Source of the DNA: Mucilaginibacter xinganensis
GTDB taxonomy: Bacteria; Bacteroidota; Bacteroidia; Sphingobacteriales; Sphingobacteriaceae
DNA length: 64,000 nucleotides
Reading direction: 5' to 3'
Assembly (NCBI GenBank): GCA_026225055.1
Contig: JAMFSA010000105.1
Coordinates: 1-64,000, forward strand
How positions within the stretch are numbered: the first letter of the stretch is position 1; every line of letters starts with the position of its first letter. The notes beneath the pieces were generated by a model. That model had not been told where the DNA came from, ran no database searches, and saw only the letters and a list, made by a program, of their open reading frames with translations. Both the position numbers and the translations under genes were made by a program. Positions 1 through 7,878 of this stretch are shown in pieces.

Positions 1-500
1 CTGTTATAGAAGTGCTGCACCGCACACCGGGTAAAGGCGGCGCGTTCTATTTAGATAAATTCCGTAACATTAAAACCGGAAGAATTGTGGAGGCGCGTTT
101 AGCAACCGACGAGCAGGTTGAAATTTGTCGTGTAGAAACCAATGATTACCAATACCTGTATGAAGAAGGCGACCATCTGGTGATAATGGATAATACCACA
201 TATGATCAGTTTAATATCCCAAAAGCATTGTTCGGCCCATCAGCAAAATTCCTGAAAGAAGGCATGAACGTGATCGTATCCTTTGAAAGCGAAGAACCGA
301 TAATGGCGCAGGCACCCAACTTCGTGGAGCTGGAAATAACTTATGCAGAGCATGCTGTTAAAGGTGATACCTCTTCGGGCGCGTTAAAAACCGCGACAAC
401 CGAAAATGGTATTGAAATAAAAGTACCATTATTTGTAAACCAGGGCGATAAGATAAAAGTAGATACCCGCACCGGCGAATACGTTGAGCGTGTGAAATAA
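1..500 (+). CDS. efp: Elongation factor P, 5' end cut by window edge
   Basis: Translation factor that relieves ribosome stalling at proline stretches. The reading frame is open to the left edge (first full codon at 3), so about 20 N-terminal residues are missing. The loop PGKGGAF is visible, and its Lys codon at 33-35 corresponds to the residue that is post-translationally modified in many EF-P proteins. The rest shows the usual three-barrel protein, ending GDKIKVDTRTGEYVERVK, a typical EF-P C-terminus. A clear terminator follows at once, so it is the last gene of its transcript. Identification is secure from overall similarity to the family. Confidence 0.96.
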   Translation, partial: VIEVLHRTPGKGGAFYLDKFRNIKTGRIVEARLATDEQVEICRVETNDYQYLYEEGDHLVIMDNTTYDQFNIPKALFGPSAKFLKEGMNVIVSFESEEPIMAQAPNFVELEITYAEHAVKGDTSSGALKTATTENGIEIKVPLFVNQGDKIKVDTRTGEYVERVK

Positions 501-520
501 TAATTTATACAGAAATGTTA

Positions 521-553
521 AAGCGGCTTTCAGGAATGAGGGCCGCTTTTTTT
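521..553 (+). terminator. Rho-independent terminator after efp
   Basis: Inverted arms AAGCGGC (521-527) and GCCGCTT (542-548) are followed by a T run, 20 nt after the efp stop codon. Confidence 0.85.
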
Positions 554-564
554 ATTACGGTTTA

Positions 565-1128
565 TTACTTTCTTATTTCGTAACGCAATTCCACCACTCC
601 GTTTTTATACGCAATAGTGCTTATTAGGTGCAGAGCGTGCTCTTGCCCTATTTGATCAAAAAACGGCATCCCGTCGCCTAAAATTACAGGCAGAATTGAT
701 TGTCTTATTTCGTCCGCTAAGTTCAAACGGATAAAGTCTTTAACAAGTTTAGCGCCACCTACAAGCCAAACATTTTTATAGTTTGGTTTTAGCCGCTCAT
801 TCACCAGTTTGTCCAGGTCGCCCATATAAAGTTCAATGTTTGGCCTGTCAACCGGGAGTTTCCTGTGCGTTAACACAATGGTCGGCACATCACCATAAAC
901 CCATCCGTAAGATTTTGAAAGCTCCAAAGCAAGTTCATAGGTTCGTGCACCCATCACATAACAATCAATTGTTTTAAGAAAATCCTTTGCCTCTTGTTCA
1001 GTAACAGTAGCTCCTTTCTCGTAACTGTCGGATGTCTCAAACCACGAAACACTATTGTCCTTTTTGGCAATGTAGCCATCAAGACTTGAAACCATGTGTA
1101 TGGTTATTTTAAATGTATCAGCTGCCAT
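565..1128 (-). CDS. Dihydrofolate reductase family protein (RibD C-terminal fold)
   Basis: 187-aa protein of the DHFR-like/RibD C-terminal superfamily, predicted NADPH-dependent reductase of unknown substrate. Motifs seen: VSSLDGYIA near residue 13, VMGARTYE near 58, LVGGAKLV near 121 and ILGDGMPFF near 145, in the order found in YwjB/YyaP-type proteins. It lies downstream of and in the same direction as the SRPBCC gene (1171-1584), with a 42-nt gap, so the two may be co-transcribed. It is not folA itself: the sequence resembles the RibD-like branch rather than true dihydrofolate reductase. Confidence 0.85.
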   Translation of the reverse strand: MAADTFKITIHMVSSLDGYIAKKDNSVSWFETSDSYEKGATVTEQEAKDFLKTIDCYVMGARTYELALELSKSYGWVYGDVPTIVLTHRKLPVDRPNIELYMGDLDKLVNERLKPNYKNVWLVGGAKLVKDFIRLNLADEIRQSILPVILGDGMPFFDQIGQEHALHLISTIAYKNGVVELRYEIRK

Positions 1129-1170
1129 CTGCTTATAAAATCTGCAAAGTATTATCTGCTATTTCGTCCG

Positions 1171-1584
1171 TTAATTTGTTTCGGTATACTTTTTAAAGTT
1201 ATTAAGTATGGCCTGCCAACCGCCCTTCTGCATTTCGATCGAATTTTGTTCTTCCGCGTCAAATGTTACGGCAACATCGGTCTGGCTGTCCTTTTCGGTA
1301 AATACAACTGTTACCTGCCTGCCGTCGGGTATGGTATAGGTAAACTTTTCGCCTTCAATAATTTCGTCATAAATAGCTTCAAAGTCAAAACCGAAACTTC
1401 CGTCCTTGGCTTCCATCCTTGCTGAGTATTTTCCGCCTGCCCGCATATCATTTGATGCAACAGGGCATTGCCATGAAGGGTCGGCAAAGTTCCATTCGGT
1501 AATATGTGCAGGATTGGTATAATAATCCCATACCTTTTTAACATCGGCATTTATAGTAGCAGTAACAGTGATCTTGCTATCCAT
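1171..1584 (-). CDS. SRPBCC / AHSA1 family protein
   Basis: 137-aa protein with the START-like SRPBCC fold, typified by the opening ITVTATINADVKKVWDYY and the later WQCP, GGKYSARMEA and C-terminal GGWQAILNNFKKY segments. This fold binds small hydrophobic ligands; the ligand here is unknown. The frame is open to a start at 1614, but ATG at 1584 was chosen. A -7 box TATCTTTG sits on this strand at 1629-1622, which would place the transcript start near 1616, too close for the longer form. Confidence 0.85.
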   Translation of the reverse strand: MDSKITVTATINADVKKVWDYYTNPAHITEWNFADPSWQCPVASNDMRAGGKYSARMEAKDGSFGFDFEAIYDEIIEGEKFTYTIPDGRQVTVVFTEKDSQTDVAVTFDAEEQNSIEMQKGGWQAILNNFKKYTETN

Positions 1585-1621
1585 TTTTTTATGTTGAATA
1601 TTTAAATATGACATTCTGAAA

Positions 1622-1629
1622 CAAAGATA
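1622..1629 (-). promoter_or_regulatory. Bacteroidota -7 box for the SRPBCC gene
   Basis: On the minus strand this reads TATCTTTG, matching the TAnnTTTG consensus, about 38 nt upstream of the chosen start. No convincing -33 TTG was found at the right distance. Confidence 0.45.
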
Positions 1630-1668
1630 TTGGCTGGATGTAATTATCTTAGCATTAAAACAATAAAT

Positions 1669-2160
1669 ATGAATACTGAAAAGGCCATTTTAGCGGGAGG
1701 ATGCTTTTGGGGAGTTGAAGAACTGATCAGGCAACAACCCGGAGTAATTTCAACCGTGGTAGGATATACCGGTGGAAATGTTCCGAACGCCACCTACCGC
1801 AACCACGGCACACATGCAGAAGCTATCGAAATTATATTTGATCCGGCGCAGCTGCCTTATCGCAAACTGTTAGAATATTTCTTCCAAATACATGATCCAA
1901 CTACCCGTAACAGGCAGGGGAATGATATAGGCACCTCTTATCGCTCCGCCATATTTTATACCAGCGAAAGTCAGCAGGAGACTGCGAAAGCTTTAATTGC
2001 GGAAATGGATGCATCAGGCGTATGGCCCGGAAAGATAGTTACCGAAGTATTACCTGAAACTGATTTCTGGAACGCTGAAGCCGAACACCAGGACTATCTG
2101 CAGAAAAACCCATACGGCTATACCTGCCACTACGAAAGGCCGGATTGGAAGCTTAGTTGA
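1669..2160 (+). CDS. msrA: Peptide-methionine (S)-S-oxide reductase
   Basis: Repairs methionine S-sulfoxide in proteins using thioredoxin. The catalytic motif GGCFWGVEE starts about 10 residues after the start, followed by the family motifs GYTGG, HAEAIEI and the [12 protein letters not shown] stretch near the C-terminus. Length 163 aa is typical. The frame is open to a TTG at 1630, but ATG 1669 gives the canonical N-terminus ([15 protein letters not shown]). It is divergent from the SRPBCC gene, and the short region between them carries promoters for both. Confidence 0.95.
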   Translation: MNTEKAILAGGCFWGVEELIRQQPGVISTVVGYTGGNVPNATYRNHGTHAEAIEIIFDPAQLPYRKLLEYFFQIHDPTTRNRQGNDIGTSYRSAIFYTSESQQETAKALIAEMDASGVWPGKIVTEVLPETDFWNAEAEHQDYLQKNPYGYTCHYERPDWKLS

Positions 2161-2181
2161 TTTGAGATTGTGGGTGGAGTT

Positions 2182-2279
2182 ACCCTTATCCGAAGTTTCC
2201 AAATCGACCCACTATGCTGTAGTCTCTATAACTATCGCAATAAAAAGCCCTCAGAAGTTATATGAGGGCTTTTTGTGAT
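2182..2279. repeat. Left copy of the tRNA-Phe flank repeat
   Basis: This stretch aligns along its whole length with 3354-3456: CCGAAGTTTCCAAA, then an ACTATGCTGTAGTCTC-like block, then the hairpin AAAAAGCCCTCAGAA and TTTTTGTG. In the right copy TTTTTGTG runs straight into the 3' end of tRNA-Phe. Here the match stops after TTTTTGTG, so this copy has lost the tRNA part. Confidence 0.75.
2242..2274. terminator. Hairpin terminator downstream of msrA
   Basis: Arms AAGCCCTCA and TGAGGGCTT with A and T runs on both sides, so it could work in both directions. It is the end of the left tRNA-flank repeat. Confidence 0.75.
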
Positions 2280-2394
2280 ATTAGTTAGAATCAAATCGAC
2301 CAAAAATCTTGTTTGCCGATGGCTGAGTATAGCTCTAAATGATATTTCAAGGTCTTGATAAAAGTTAGTGTCCGAAAAGTTTAAAACCCTAATC

Positions 2395-3285
2395 TTACGA
2401 ATTAAGTATTAAAAAAAGATTTTCAAGAGTTTTTGTGCGAATTTCGAGTAATTTTTCTCTCTTTTTTACCGCCCTGTTTCTATGGGTTTGTTTTATCGAA
2501 CTGATAGGCTTGTGCACAATCGGTAGTGGAATAACATAATCGTGCCCATCAAACACGCCGTTATATTTTTTCCAAAACTCGTCATAAATAGATTGATATG
2601 CTATAACATATGTATTGTTTGATGCTGTCAGTTGGTCTGAACTTGCAACACCTATCAGCTTTCTGATATTAAACACAGTGGCCAGGGCATCTATTTCTTC
2701 AAGTAAAATATTTGCTATTTGTACCTCTTTAAAATGTTTTGTGGCAACGCTTATACTATCATTTTGCGGTTTATGTTGTTGCAAGCATGCTATATAAAGG
2801 ATACTTTCATCTGTACATTTAAAAACATTTCCAGGTGCAATTGAAAATGACAGGGTGCCTAACCTAACACCGTTCATTTGAAAATATAAGGACAATGAAC
2901 CTTCAAATTCAAGCATTCCGCTTGGCTTCAAAATAATATTATAATTATCAGTTCCGATATTTTCGGTATAACACTCAATGCCGGTTTTAAAGAGTTTTGA
3001 AAGCTGGGATGATGTAAAAAAATTATTCAAAAAATTATAGTGATGAAATAAGGTGCTCAATTTTTCATCAGTAGTAAGTGAATTTGATAAGTAGGAGAAC
3101 AGGTATATAAATTTAGTGCGGTTAAAAATAAGGTTTTGGCATTTAAATGATTTAAACAGATTAATCAATTTGGTATGATTTGTAATATTTTTTACAGCAT
3201 TTTTATTAAGTAAAAATCGCCATAATAACCTATTAATTAATTTGTTATATTTTGACAAAAAACTTTTATTACTCCGGTAATCCAT
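2395..3285 (-). CDS. DUF535 (VirK/YbjX family) protein
   Basis: 296-aa protein resembling DUF535/VirK-YbjX proteins. The recognisable parts are the central MLEFEGSLSLYFQMNG and RLGTLSFSIAP stretches, a segment starting TKHFKEVQIANILLEEIDAL, and the basic HRNRAVKKREKLLE near the C-terminus (family proteins end in a similar RxxYRRRxxLL pattern). The family's biochemical role is unknown; in enterobacteria members are linked to envelope and virulence phenotypes. The gene is clearly AT-richer than its neighbours and sits between two copies of the tRNA-Phe flank repeat (2182-2279 and 3354-3456), which suggests acquisition. The first 60 residues are rich in Lys, Asn and Leu and are not recognised. 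Confidence 0.7.
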   Translation of the reverse strand: MDYRSNKSFLSKYNKLINRLLWRFLLNKNAVKNITNHTKLINLFKSFKCQNLIFNRTKFIYLFSYLSNSLTTDEKLSTLFHHYNFLNNFFTSSQLSKLFKTGIECYTENIGTDNYNIILKPSGMLEFEGSLSLYFQMNGVRLGTLSFSIAPGNVFKCTDESILYIACLQQHKPQNDSISVATKHFKEVQIANILLEEIDALATVFNIRKLIGVASSDQLTASNNTYVIAYQSIYDEFWKKYNGVFDGHDYVIPLPIVHKPISSIKQTHRNRAVKKREKLLEIRTKTLENLFLILNS

Positions 3286-3353
3286 CCACTGTTAACAATA
3301 ATATAATTAATTTGTTGTCAAATCACATTATACCGTTCGATTAATCTGAAAGC

Positions 3354-3456
3354 ACCCTGTCCGAAGTTTCCAAACTTCGGACCATTATGCTCCGTAGTCT
3401 CCAGACTACCGCAAACAAAAAAGCCCTCAGAAATTAATCTGAGAGCTTTTTGTGGT
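3354..3456. repeat. Right copy of the tRNA-Phe flank repeat
   Basis: Similar to 2182-2279. It contains an inverted repeat (GTCCGAAGTTT with AAACTTCGGAC, 3359-3382) and a terminator hairpin AAGCCCTCAG/CTGAGAGCTT, then TTTTTGTGGTACC, the start of the partial tRNA-Phe copy. On the minus strand it has the layout expected downstream of tRNA-Phe: tRNA end, then terminator. Confidence 0.75.
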
Positions 3457-3491
3457 ACCACCTGGATTCGAACCAGGGACACAAGGATTTT
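3447..3491 (-). repeat. attL-like partial tRNA-Phe (45-bp direct repeat)
   Basis: 45 bases identical to 7834-7878, covering the 3' half of tRNA-Phe (variable loop, T arm, acceptor 3' strand) plus the downstream T run. The match ends at 3491, inside the anticodon arm, after which the sequence is unrelated. It is the displaced 3' end of the tRNA gene left by an integration event. Confidence 0.85.
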
Positions 3492-3821
3492 AAAGCCCAA
3501 AATTCGGAATAAAAAAACTAATATGTTAAATGCACATTGAGAATATCAATTTCAACCAAATGGTATAGCACTTGTTGCTTTATTTTAGAAAAGAAAAAAA
3601 GCAATTAGATAACCCCTGACTGGGCAGAGTTCGAACCATTTAATAGAACAATTGGAGCTTTTGATTGAACGGAAAATCGTATAAGTGCTACATTTCTTAC
3701 TAAGTCTGCAGCAGACACGATTGCTTCTCTTTCAGGCAAACCGAATGCCTGTGCTATCGGGGGGGGGAAATGGGAATTGGAGCACCGAAAAATCTCAGTC
3801 ACTAGCCGCAATGCTCCATAT
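3492..3821. other. Gene-free remnant stretch with G9 tract
   Basis: About 330 bases with no intact gene. A 68-codon minus-strand frame (3811-3605) has no family match that I recognise, and its end lies in a 60-bp repeat shared with 5437-5500. Nine consecutive G residues occur at 3759-3767. Confidence 0.5.
3606..3672. repeat. Copy A of a ~60-bp direct repeat
   Basis: Begins CCCCTGACTGGGCAGAGTTC and aligns with 5437-5500 (CCCAGACTGGGCAGAATTC...) with scattered substitutions. The two copies flank the HxlR regulator and oxidoreductase. The TTCGAACC in the core resembles a tRNA T loop, but the flanks do not form a T stem. Confidence 0.6.
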
Positions 3822-4199
3822 TTATTTTTTTTGGGTTATTTCAGCAATTATTTTCCCCCTATGCTGCTCTCCCCAAAAAGCCATTTCGTCAATGATTGGT
3901 TTTAAACTACGGCCATAGCTGGTCAGCTCGTACTCAACGGTGATGGGTTTAGTGTTCATTACAGTGCGGGTTATTAAACCGTTTATCTCTAATTCCTGCA
4001 ATTCTTTGGAAAGCATTTTGGTACCGATCCCGGCTAATAACCGCTGTAGTTCCATATACCGCTTCTTTCCGAATGAAGCTAAACAGGCGATGATCATAAC
4101 TTTCCATTTGCCGCTTAATATATCCTTTGTATCGTTGATCGCTCTTAATCGCTCCCAGCAATCTATCGGTATCTGTCCGTCAACCAACTTTGTTCCCAT
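3822..4199 (-). CDS. HxlR-family winged-helix transcriptional regulator
   Basis: 125-aa DNA-binding regulator. It shows the HxlR pattern: a Cys near the N-terminus (PIDCWERL), LSGKWKVMIIACL as the first helix, RYMELQRLLAGIGTKMLSKEL as the helix-turn-helix, and a wing with the YELTSYGRSLKPIIDEM ending. Start at ATG 4199 was chosen over an upstream frame start at 4259, because that extension would run through the palindromic operator. The gene is divergent from the oxidoreductase at 4305, the classic arrangement in which an HxlR protein controls a redox enzyme. Some members sense electrophiles or disulfide stress through the Cys, which is a possibility here. Confidence 0.9.
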   Translation of the reverse strand: MGTKLVDGQIPIDCWERLRAINDTKDILSGKWKVMIIACLASFGKKRYMELQRLLAGIGTKMLSKELQELEINGLITRTVMNTKPITVEYELTSYGRSLKPIIDEMAFWGEQHRGKIIAEITQKK

Positions 4200-4232
4200 A
4201 TTACAAAAATACAATACTTCCCCGAAGGAGAC

Positions 4233-4252
4233 TACTTCCCTTTGGGAAAGTA
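4233..4252. promoter_or_regulatory. Probable HxlR operator
   Basis: Imperfect palindrome TACTTCCC-TTTG-GGAAAGTA in the 105-bp region between the divergent regulator and oxidoreductase genes. Related half sites TACTTCCCC (4215-4223) and AAAAGGGAAG (4258-4267) lie on either side. HxlR proteins bind such dyads; binding here is inferred. Confidence 0.55.
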
Positions 4253-4304
4253 ATACCAAAAGGGAAGCCGGTCATAGTAGCTTTACATCAATAAATCAAA
4301 TCAG

Positions 4305-5303
4305 ATGAACACAATAACAAGCGGCATTGTCCGCATTGAACAACCAGGAAAACCCGAAGTGCTCAGATATGAAAAAACTGAAATTCCGCAACCTGGCAAA
4401 GGAGAAGTATTGATCAGCCAAAAAGCAATTGGCGTAAATTTTCTGGATGTCTTCTTTCGTAACGGTACTTTCCCCATGCCTGCATATCCGGCGCTGATAG
4501 GATTAGAAGCGGCAGGAATAGTTGAACAAATTGGCAACGGCATTAAAGAATTTGCGGTCGGCGACCGGGTGGCTTACTATGGCTCAAATGGGGCTTACGC
4601 CGAAAGAAGAATCCTCCCTGCTAATGAAATTTTCAAACTTCCGGACTATATATCATTTGACCAGGCAGCGTCGATCATGATAAAAGGCATGACTGCACAC
4701 ATGTTATTAAAACAAAGCCATGAATTGAAGGCTGGGGAAGTTGTGCTGATCCATGCCATGACCGGCGGTGTTGGAACTTTATTAAGTGAATGGGCCAGAT
4801 CTATTGGCGCTACCGTAATTGGTACCGTAGGTAGTGCAGCTAAAAAGTATCTTGCCTTAAAGCGAGGTTTTGAGCACGTTGTTGATCTATCGGCCGAGAA
4901 CTTTGATGAAAGGGTAAGGCAAATTACAGATGACAAGGGTATTGATGTGTTTTATGATAGTATCGGCGTTGCCACATTTCAAAAGTCGCTTGAGTTGGTT
5001 AAACCGGGTGGAAGTGCAGTGCTGTACGGCTGGGCATCCGGTATGCCAGAAATTAATACTGCGTTTATTGAGCAAAGAAAAATACACTTTGTACAGGCTG
5101 TATTAAATAATTATCCTTATTACCAGGATAAGTCAGGAAAGGCATTGCCCGAGATATTCTCCTTAGTGCGAAACGGAGTATTCCAATTAGAAAAGCCATT
5201 AATATATCCTTTGTCAAATGCTAACCAGGCACATGCTGATCTGGAAGAACGTAAAACTACGGGTAGTATTATTTTGGTGCCAGCAATTGTAAAACACCTT
5301 TAA
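4305..5303 (+). CDS. Zinc-independent quinone oxidoreductase (MDR superfamily)
   Basis: 332-aa NADPH:quinone oxidoreductase-like enzyme. It has the N-terminal GroES-like domain (GVNFLDVFFRNG, GLEAAGIVEQIG, FAVGDRVAYYG) and a Rossmann domain with AMTGGVGTLLSEWARSIGA near residue 150. The zinc-binding Cys/His residues of alcohol dehydrogenases are absent, which fits the QOR branch (electron transfer from NADPH to quinones or electrophilic carbonyls). ATG 4305 gives the expected N-terminus. It is divergent from the HxlR regulator and probably controlled by it. It sits inside the decayed tRNA-Phe element between two 60-bp repeats. Confidence 0.9.
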   Translation: MNTITSGIVRIEQPGKPEVLRYEKTEIPQPGKGEVLISQKAIGVNFLDVFFRNGTFPMPAYPALIGLEAAGIVEQIGNGIKEFAVGDRVAYYGSNGAYAERRILPANEIFKLPDYISFDQAASIMIKGMTAHMLLKQSHELKAGEVVLIHAMTGGVGTLLSEWARSIGATVIGTVGSAAKKYLALKRGFEHVVDLSAENFDERVRQITDDKGIDVFYDSIGVATFQKSLELVKPGGSAVLYGWASGMPEINTAFIEQRKIHFVQAVLNNYPYYQDKSGKALPEIFSLVRNGVFQLEKPLIYPLSNANQAHADLEERKTTGSIILVPAIVKHL

Positions 5304-5436
5304 GAACATTATACGCCATATTGGCCTCAAATCAATTTCTTCAATAATTTATGAATTTTACAATAATTGACTCTACAACGTTGTAAGAGATGTAATCATA
5401 AAAAATGCCATCAATTTTTCAAGTGATGGCATTTTG

Positions 5437-5500
5437 TCCCCAGACTGGGCAGAATTCGAACCACTTAGTAGATCAATTGAAGATTTTGAACGACTTACAA
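5437..5500. repeat. Copy B of the ~60-bp direct repeat
   Basis: Counterpart of 3606-3672, in the same orientation. It joins directly to the broken end of the DUF1501 gene, so the repeat marks a recombination or insertion boundary. Confidence 0.6.
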
Positions 5501-6032
5501 GTAGCATAGCCGATGTCATACTCACAGCACTAAAGGGCGTGATGGCATCATGGCCTAGTAAACCAACAGCGCGGTTTAACCAGCCGCTGGCGGTACCTTT
5601 ATTAAACGGTGTAGCCAATTCCATATAATCCTGCGCATCAAAGTGCGAGCGGGTATTGTTTAGCGAACCTATGCCGTGCACTATGCCCAAACGTTTCTCC
5701 CTAAACATCGGCTCAAAAGCTTGCATAGACGGGTGCAATCCAAAGCGGCCGTCCAAATCAATCAAAGACGTTCCGTTCCCTTTAGCCGCCGACATAAATA
5801 AGGTTAGCCTTGCCGCCTGTAGGTTTTGATCAGTAAATGGAGTAACTGCCATCAACCCATCCATAGCGCCACGCTGAAAGATGCACACCATGGTTTTACG
5901 CTTTTTTGTAAGGCGCTATGCTCTTATTGCTTGCAGCGGCAGCTTCTGCTATAAAGCCCGGGATTCTCCCATCAAACCAACGCCAAAAAGGCTCAGGCCA
6001 CCTGCCTTTAAAAACCCTCTCCTATTCAACAT
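5501..6032 (-). pseudogene. DUF1501 family protein, frameshifted and 3'-truncated
   Basis: Remnant of a Tat-exported DUF1501 protein (intact members are about 400-500 aa). Translation from ATG 6032 gives MLNRRGFLKAGGLSLFGVGL, a twin-arginine signal. A first frameshift follows near GGAGAATCCC, restoring IPGFIAEAAAS in another frame. A second at an A6 run (about 5901-5906) restores the KRKTMVCIFQRGAMDGL frame. The main piece (5891 downwards) carries DGRFGLHPSMQAF, GIVHGIGSLNNTRSHFDAQ and QDYMELATP, all DUF1501 features. Similarity ends near residue 170, where 60-bp repeat B begins. The gene is non-functional and records decay of this segment. Confidence 0.85.
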
Positions 6033-6306
6033 AATCGTATGTTTAATGAATTAACGTCGTTGATATTCTGGCGAGCCGATGATCAAATCCACTATCAATT
6101 TTATCAAGCAGTGTTTGCGGCGGATTATGGCTCACAAACCTAATAGCCAATTTACCAGTAATAAATTTAGCAGTAGTAAAATTGTATCCCAACATGGTAA
6201 TAAATCTATAACTGCCTGATTTAACCAATATGTAAAATATAATAATATGTACTTAGATTAAACCTTAAGTGCTAACTTGTGATCATATTAAAAAAAAACA
6301 ATTGAG

Positions 6307-6669
6307 ATGAAAAAACTGATTTTAATATTATTCCTTGCAACAGGACTGAACACTTTAACTTATGCCAAAGGCGATAAAACACCTGCACAAAAAGCAGCCA
6401 AACAAACAGAAACGCTTAAGAAAAAGCTGAACCTTAATGCAGATCAAACCACCAAGGTGAAAGCAATTATGCTTGATCGCGATACCCAATTAGCCAAGGT
6501 AAAAAATGCTAAAGACGAAAAGCAACAAAAAGATGCTATCGACAAGCAAGCCGATAACAAGTTAGCCGCCGTTTTAACTGCCTCCCAGGAAAAAACTTAC
6601 GAGGATTTGACAGCCGAGAAAAAGGAAGAGAAAGCAAAAGAAAAAGCAGCAAAAACTAAGGCCTCTTAA
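6307..6669 (+). CDS. Small exported Lys/Ala-rich protein, Spy/DUF4890-like
   Basis: 120 aa with a signal peptide (MKKLILILFLATGLNTLTYA, cleavage near residue 20). The mature part is charged and helical: QTETLKKKLNLNADQTTKVKAI, then KQQKDAIDKQADNKLAAVLTASQ. This spacing resembles the Spy/CpxP-like LTxxQ proteins of the periplasm, many of which are stress-linked chaperones in Bacteroidota, but similarity is weak and the role unproven. It is followed by two terminator hairpins, so it is a single-gene transcript. Confidence 0.65.
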   Translation: MKKLILILFLATGLNTLTYAKGDKTPAQKAAKQTETLKKKLNLNADQTTKVKAIMLDRDTQLAKVKNAKDEKQQKDAIDKQADNKLAAVLTASQEKTYEDLTAEKKEEKAKEKAAKTKAS

Positions 6670-6696
6670 TCCCGGTATTAAGATTTAGGTATAAAA

Positions 6697-6725
6697 CGAG
6701 CATCCTAAATAGGATGCTCGTTTTT
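6697..6725 (+). terminator. Terminator of the exported protein gene
   Basis: Perfect 10-bp stem CGAGCATCCT / AGGATGCTCG with loop AAAT and five T residues after it. Confidence 0.9.
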
Positions 6726-6751
6726 GTTAAACGCAAAATCTTGTAAACACA

Positions 6752-6777
6752 AAAATCCCCGCCGAAGCGGGGATTTT
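6752..6777. terminator. Second hairpin, possible bidirectional terminator
   Basis: Perfect stem AAAATCCCCGC / GCGGGGATTTT around a CGAA tetraloop. Confidence 0.65.
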
Positions 6778-6878
6778 AACTAAACAATTTAATTAATCTA
6801 TTAACTATTTCCCACTATTCGTGCATGATGTGGCAATTTAAGGTTGGAGCCTTTTTATTAATAGTTCTATTTTAAATA

Positions 6879-7133
6879 CTAGATGTTAGCTTTGCCGGTA
6901 TCCCACCATACGCGGGTACCGCCATTATCAGCGCCACCTAGTAATTGTAGATCCGGGATAAAGGATCGGTTCACAAAGACATTTGGCATTCCACCGCTGC
7001 CGACTTGGCAACCATGCGTAAAATAGCCGTTTATTCGGTCGGTTATGTGGAGAATATGAAGCCATTGATCACTCATTCCGGAAAATCGACCAATGTATTC
7101 TGCAACACTTTGATCATGCTTACTGCCTAACAC
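6879..7133 (-). pseudogene. Unrecognised 84-codon fragment following the integrase remnant
   Basis: Continues in the same frame as the integrase remnant after its stop (TGA at 7136-7134). It contains WLHILHITDRINGYF and GGADNGGTRVWWDTG. I do not recognise the family. It may be part of another decayed gene fused to the integrase end by deletion, or not coding at all. Confidence 0.25.
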
Positions 7134-7643
7134 TCAAGTGCATTTTGAAAGTTCATTTACACAATACAAAGAACGCAGGGCACGGAATTGCATGGTCAGC
7201 CCTTGCGGAATTTCCACATTGATGTCTAAAGGGGTAATTGACGTTTTGTTAAAGTAGTCATGAAGACTAAGTAAAACGGTCGTCAACGTTCCTGCTGATC
7301 CTTTTCTTCCCTCTTTTTTCAGCCCGTCTATATGGCCTTTACAGAATTTCAGGAAATCCATTGGCTTATCCTTTAAATAGTTTTTTAACGCTTCTGCGCT
7401 ATACAAATCAAGCTTTGGCCCAAGCTTGCTAATTTCGCCCCTGTAATCATCAAGGGTCTTATTTAACAATTGTTTAAGTGTTGCATCCTTGATGACAAGT
7501 TTTGCAGTCTATTGTTTAGCTACTACAAAATGAGGGGTGTCGATGTATTTTTTCTCCCCTTTGTGTGCTACTCTGATTTTAACATTGTAAGTTCCATCAG
7601 CCTTTTTGTGGTGTTTGTGAATTTTAATACCTACTGTCGCCAT
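7134..7643 (-). pseudogene. Tyrosine recombinase (integrase) remnant, N-terminal part only
   Basis: Starting at ATG 7643 the frame encodes an Arm-type DNA-binding start (MATVGIKIHKHHKKADGTYN, then VAHKGEKKYIDT). It is broken by TAG at 7511-7509 and continues in frame with a SAM-like core-binding domain (LLNKTLDDYRGEISKLG, LKNYLKDKPMDFLKF, GTLTTVLLSLHDYFN). The catalytic domain with the R-H-R-Y residues is missing altogether. It lies immediately beside tRNA-Phe and points away from it, as expected for the integrase of an element inserted at that tRNA. The element can no longer excise by its own enzyme. Confidence 0.85.
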
Positions 7644-7796
7644 GACATAATCTGTTTGGCGTAAAAAAGTCCAAATAGTTTTGTGCCCTATTTGTGCCCT
7701 TTTTACGATGGGTTAAACAAAAAATTATGTAAAAGCTATCGGAACGGATCGTTCCTGACAGTCGGCGTTAGCCATTGAAAAGCGCCCGAATATACG

Positions 7797-7833
7797 AAAA
7801 AAGGCCCTTTTCTTGCGAAAAAGACCTTTTTTG
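7797..7833 (-). terminator. Terminator downstream of tRNA-Phe
   Basis: On the minus strand an AAAAGGTC... stem pairs with ...GGGCCTTTT and is followed by T residues, immediately after the tRNA. Confidence 0.55.
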
Positions 7834-7878
7834 TTTTTGTGGTACCACCTGGATTCGAACCAGGGACACAAGGATTTT
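7834..7878 (-). repeat. attR-like 45-bp repeat within tRNA-Phe
   Basis: Identical to 3447-3491. The intact tRNA contains this copy, so the incoming element supplied the 3' half that rebuilt the gene. Confidence 0.85.

Noticed and set aside
783..977. Plus-strand open frame inside the reductase gene
   Set aside because: It lies opposite a well-supported gene in another frame and has no recognisable protein features.
3606..3672. Second partial tRNA in the repeat containing TTCGAACC
   Set aside because: The bases on either side of the TTCGAA core do not form a T stem, so it is not a tRNA fragment.
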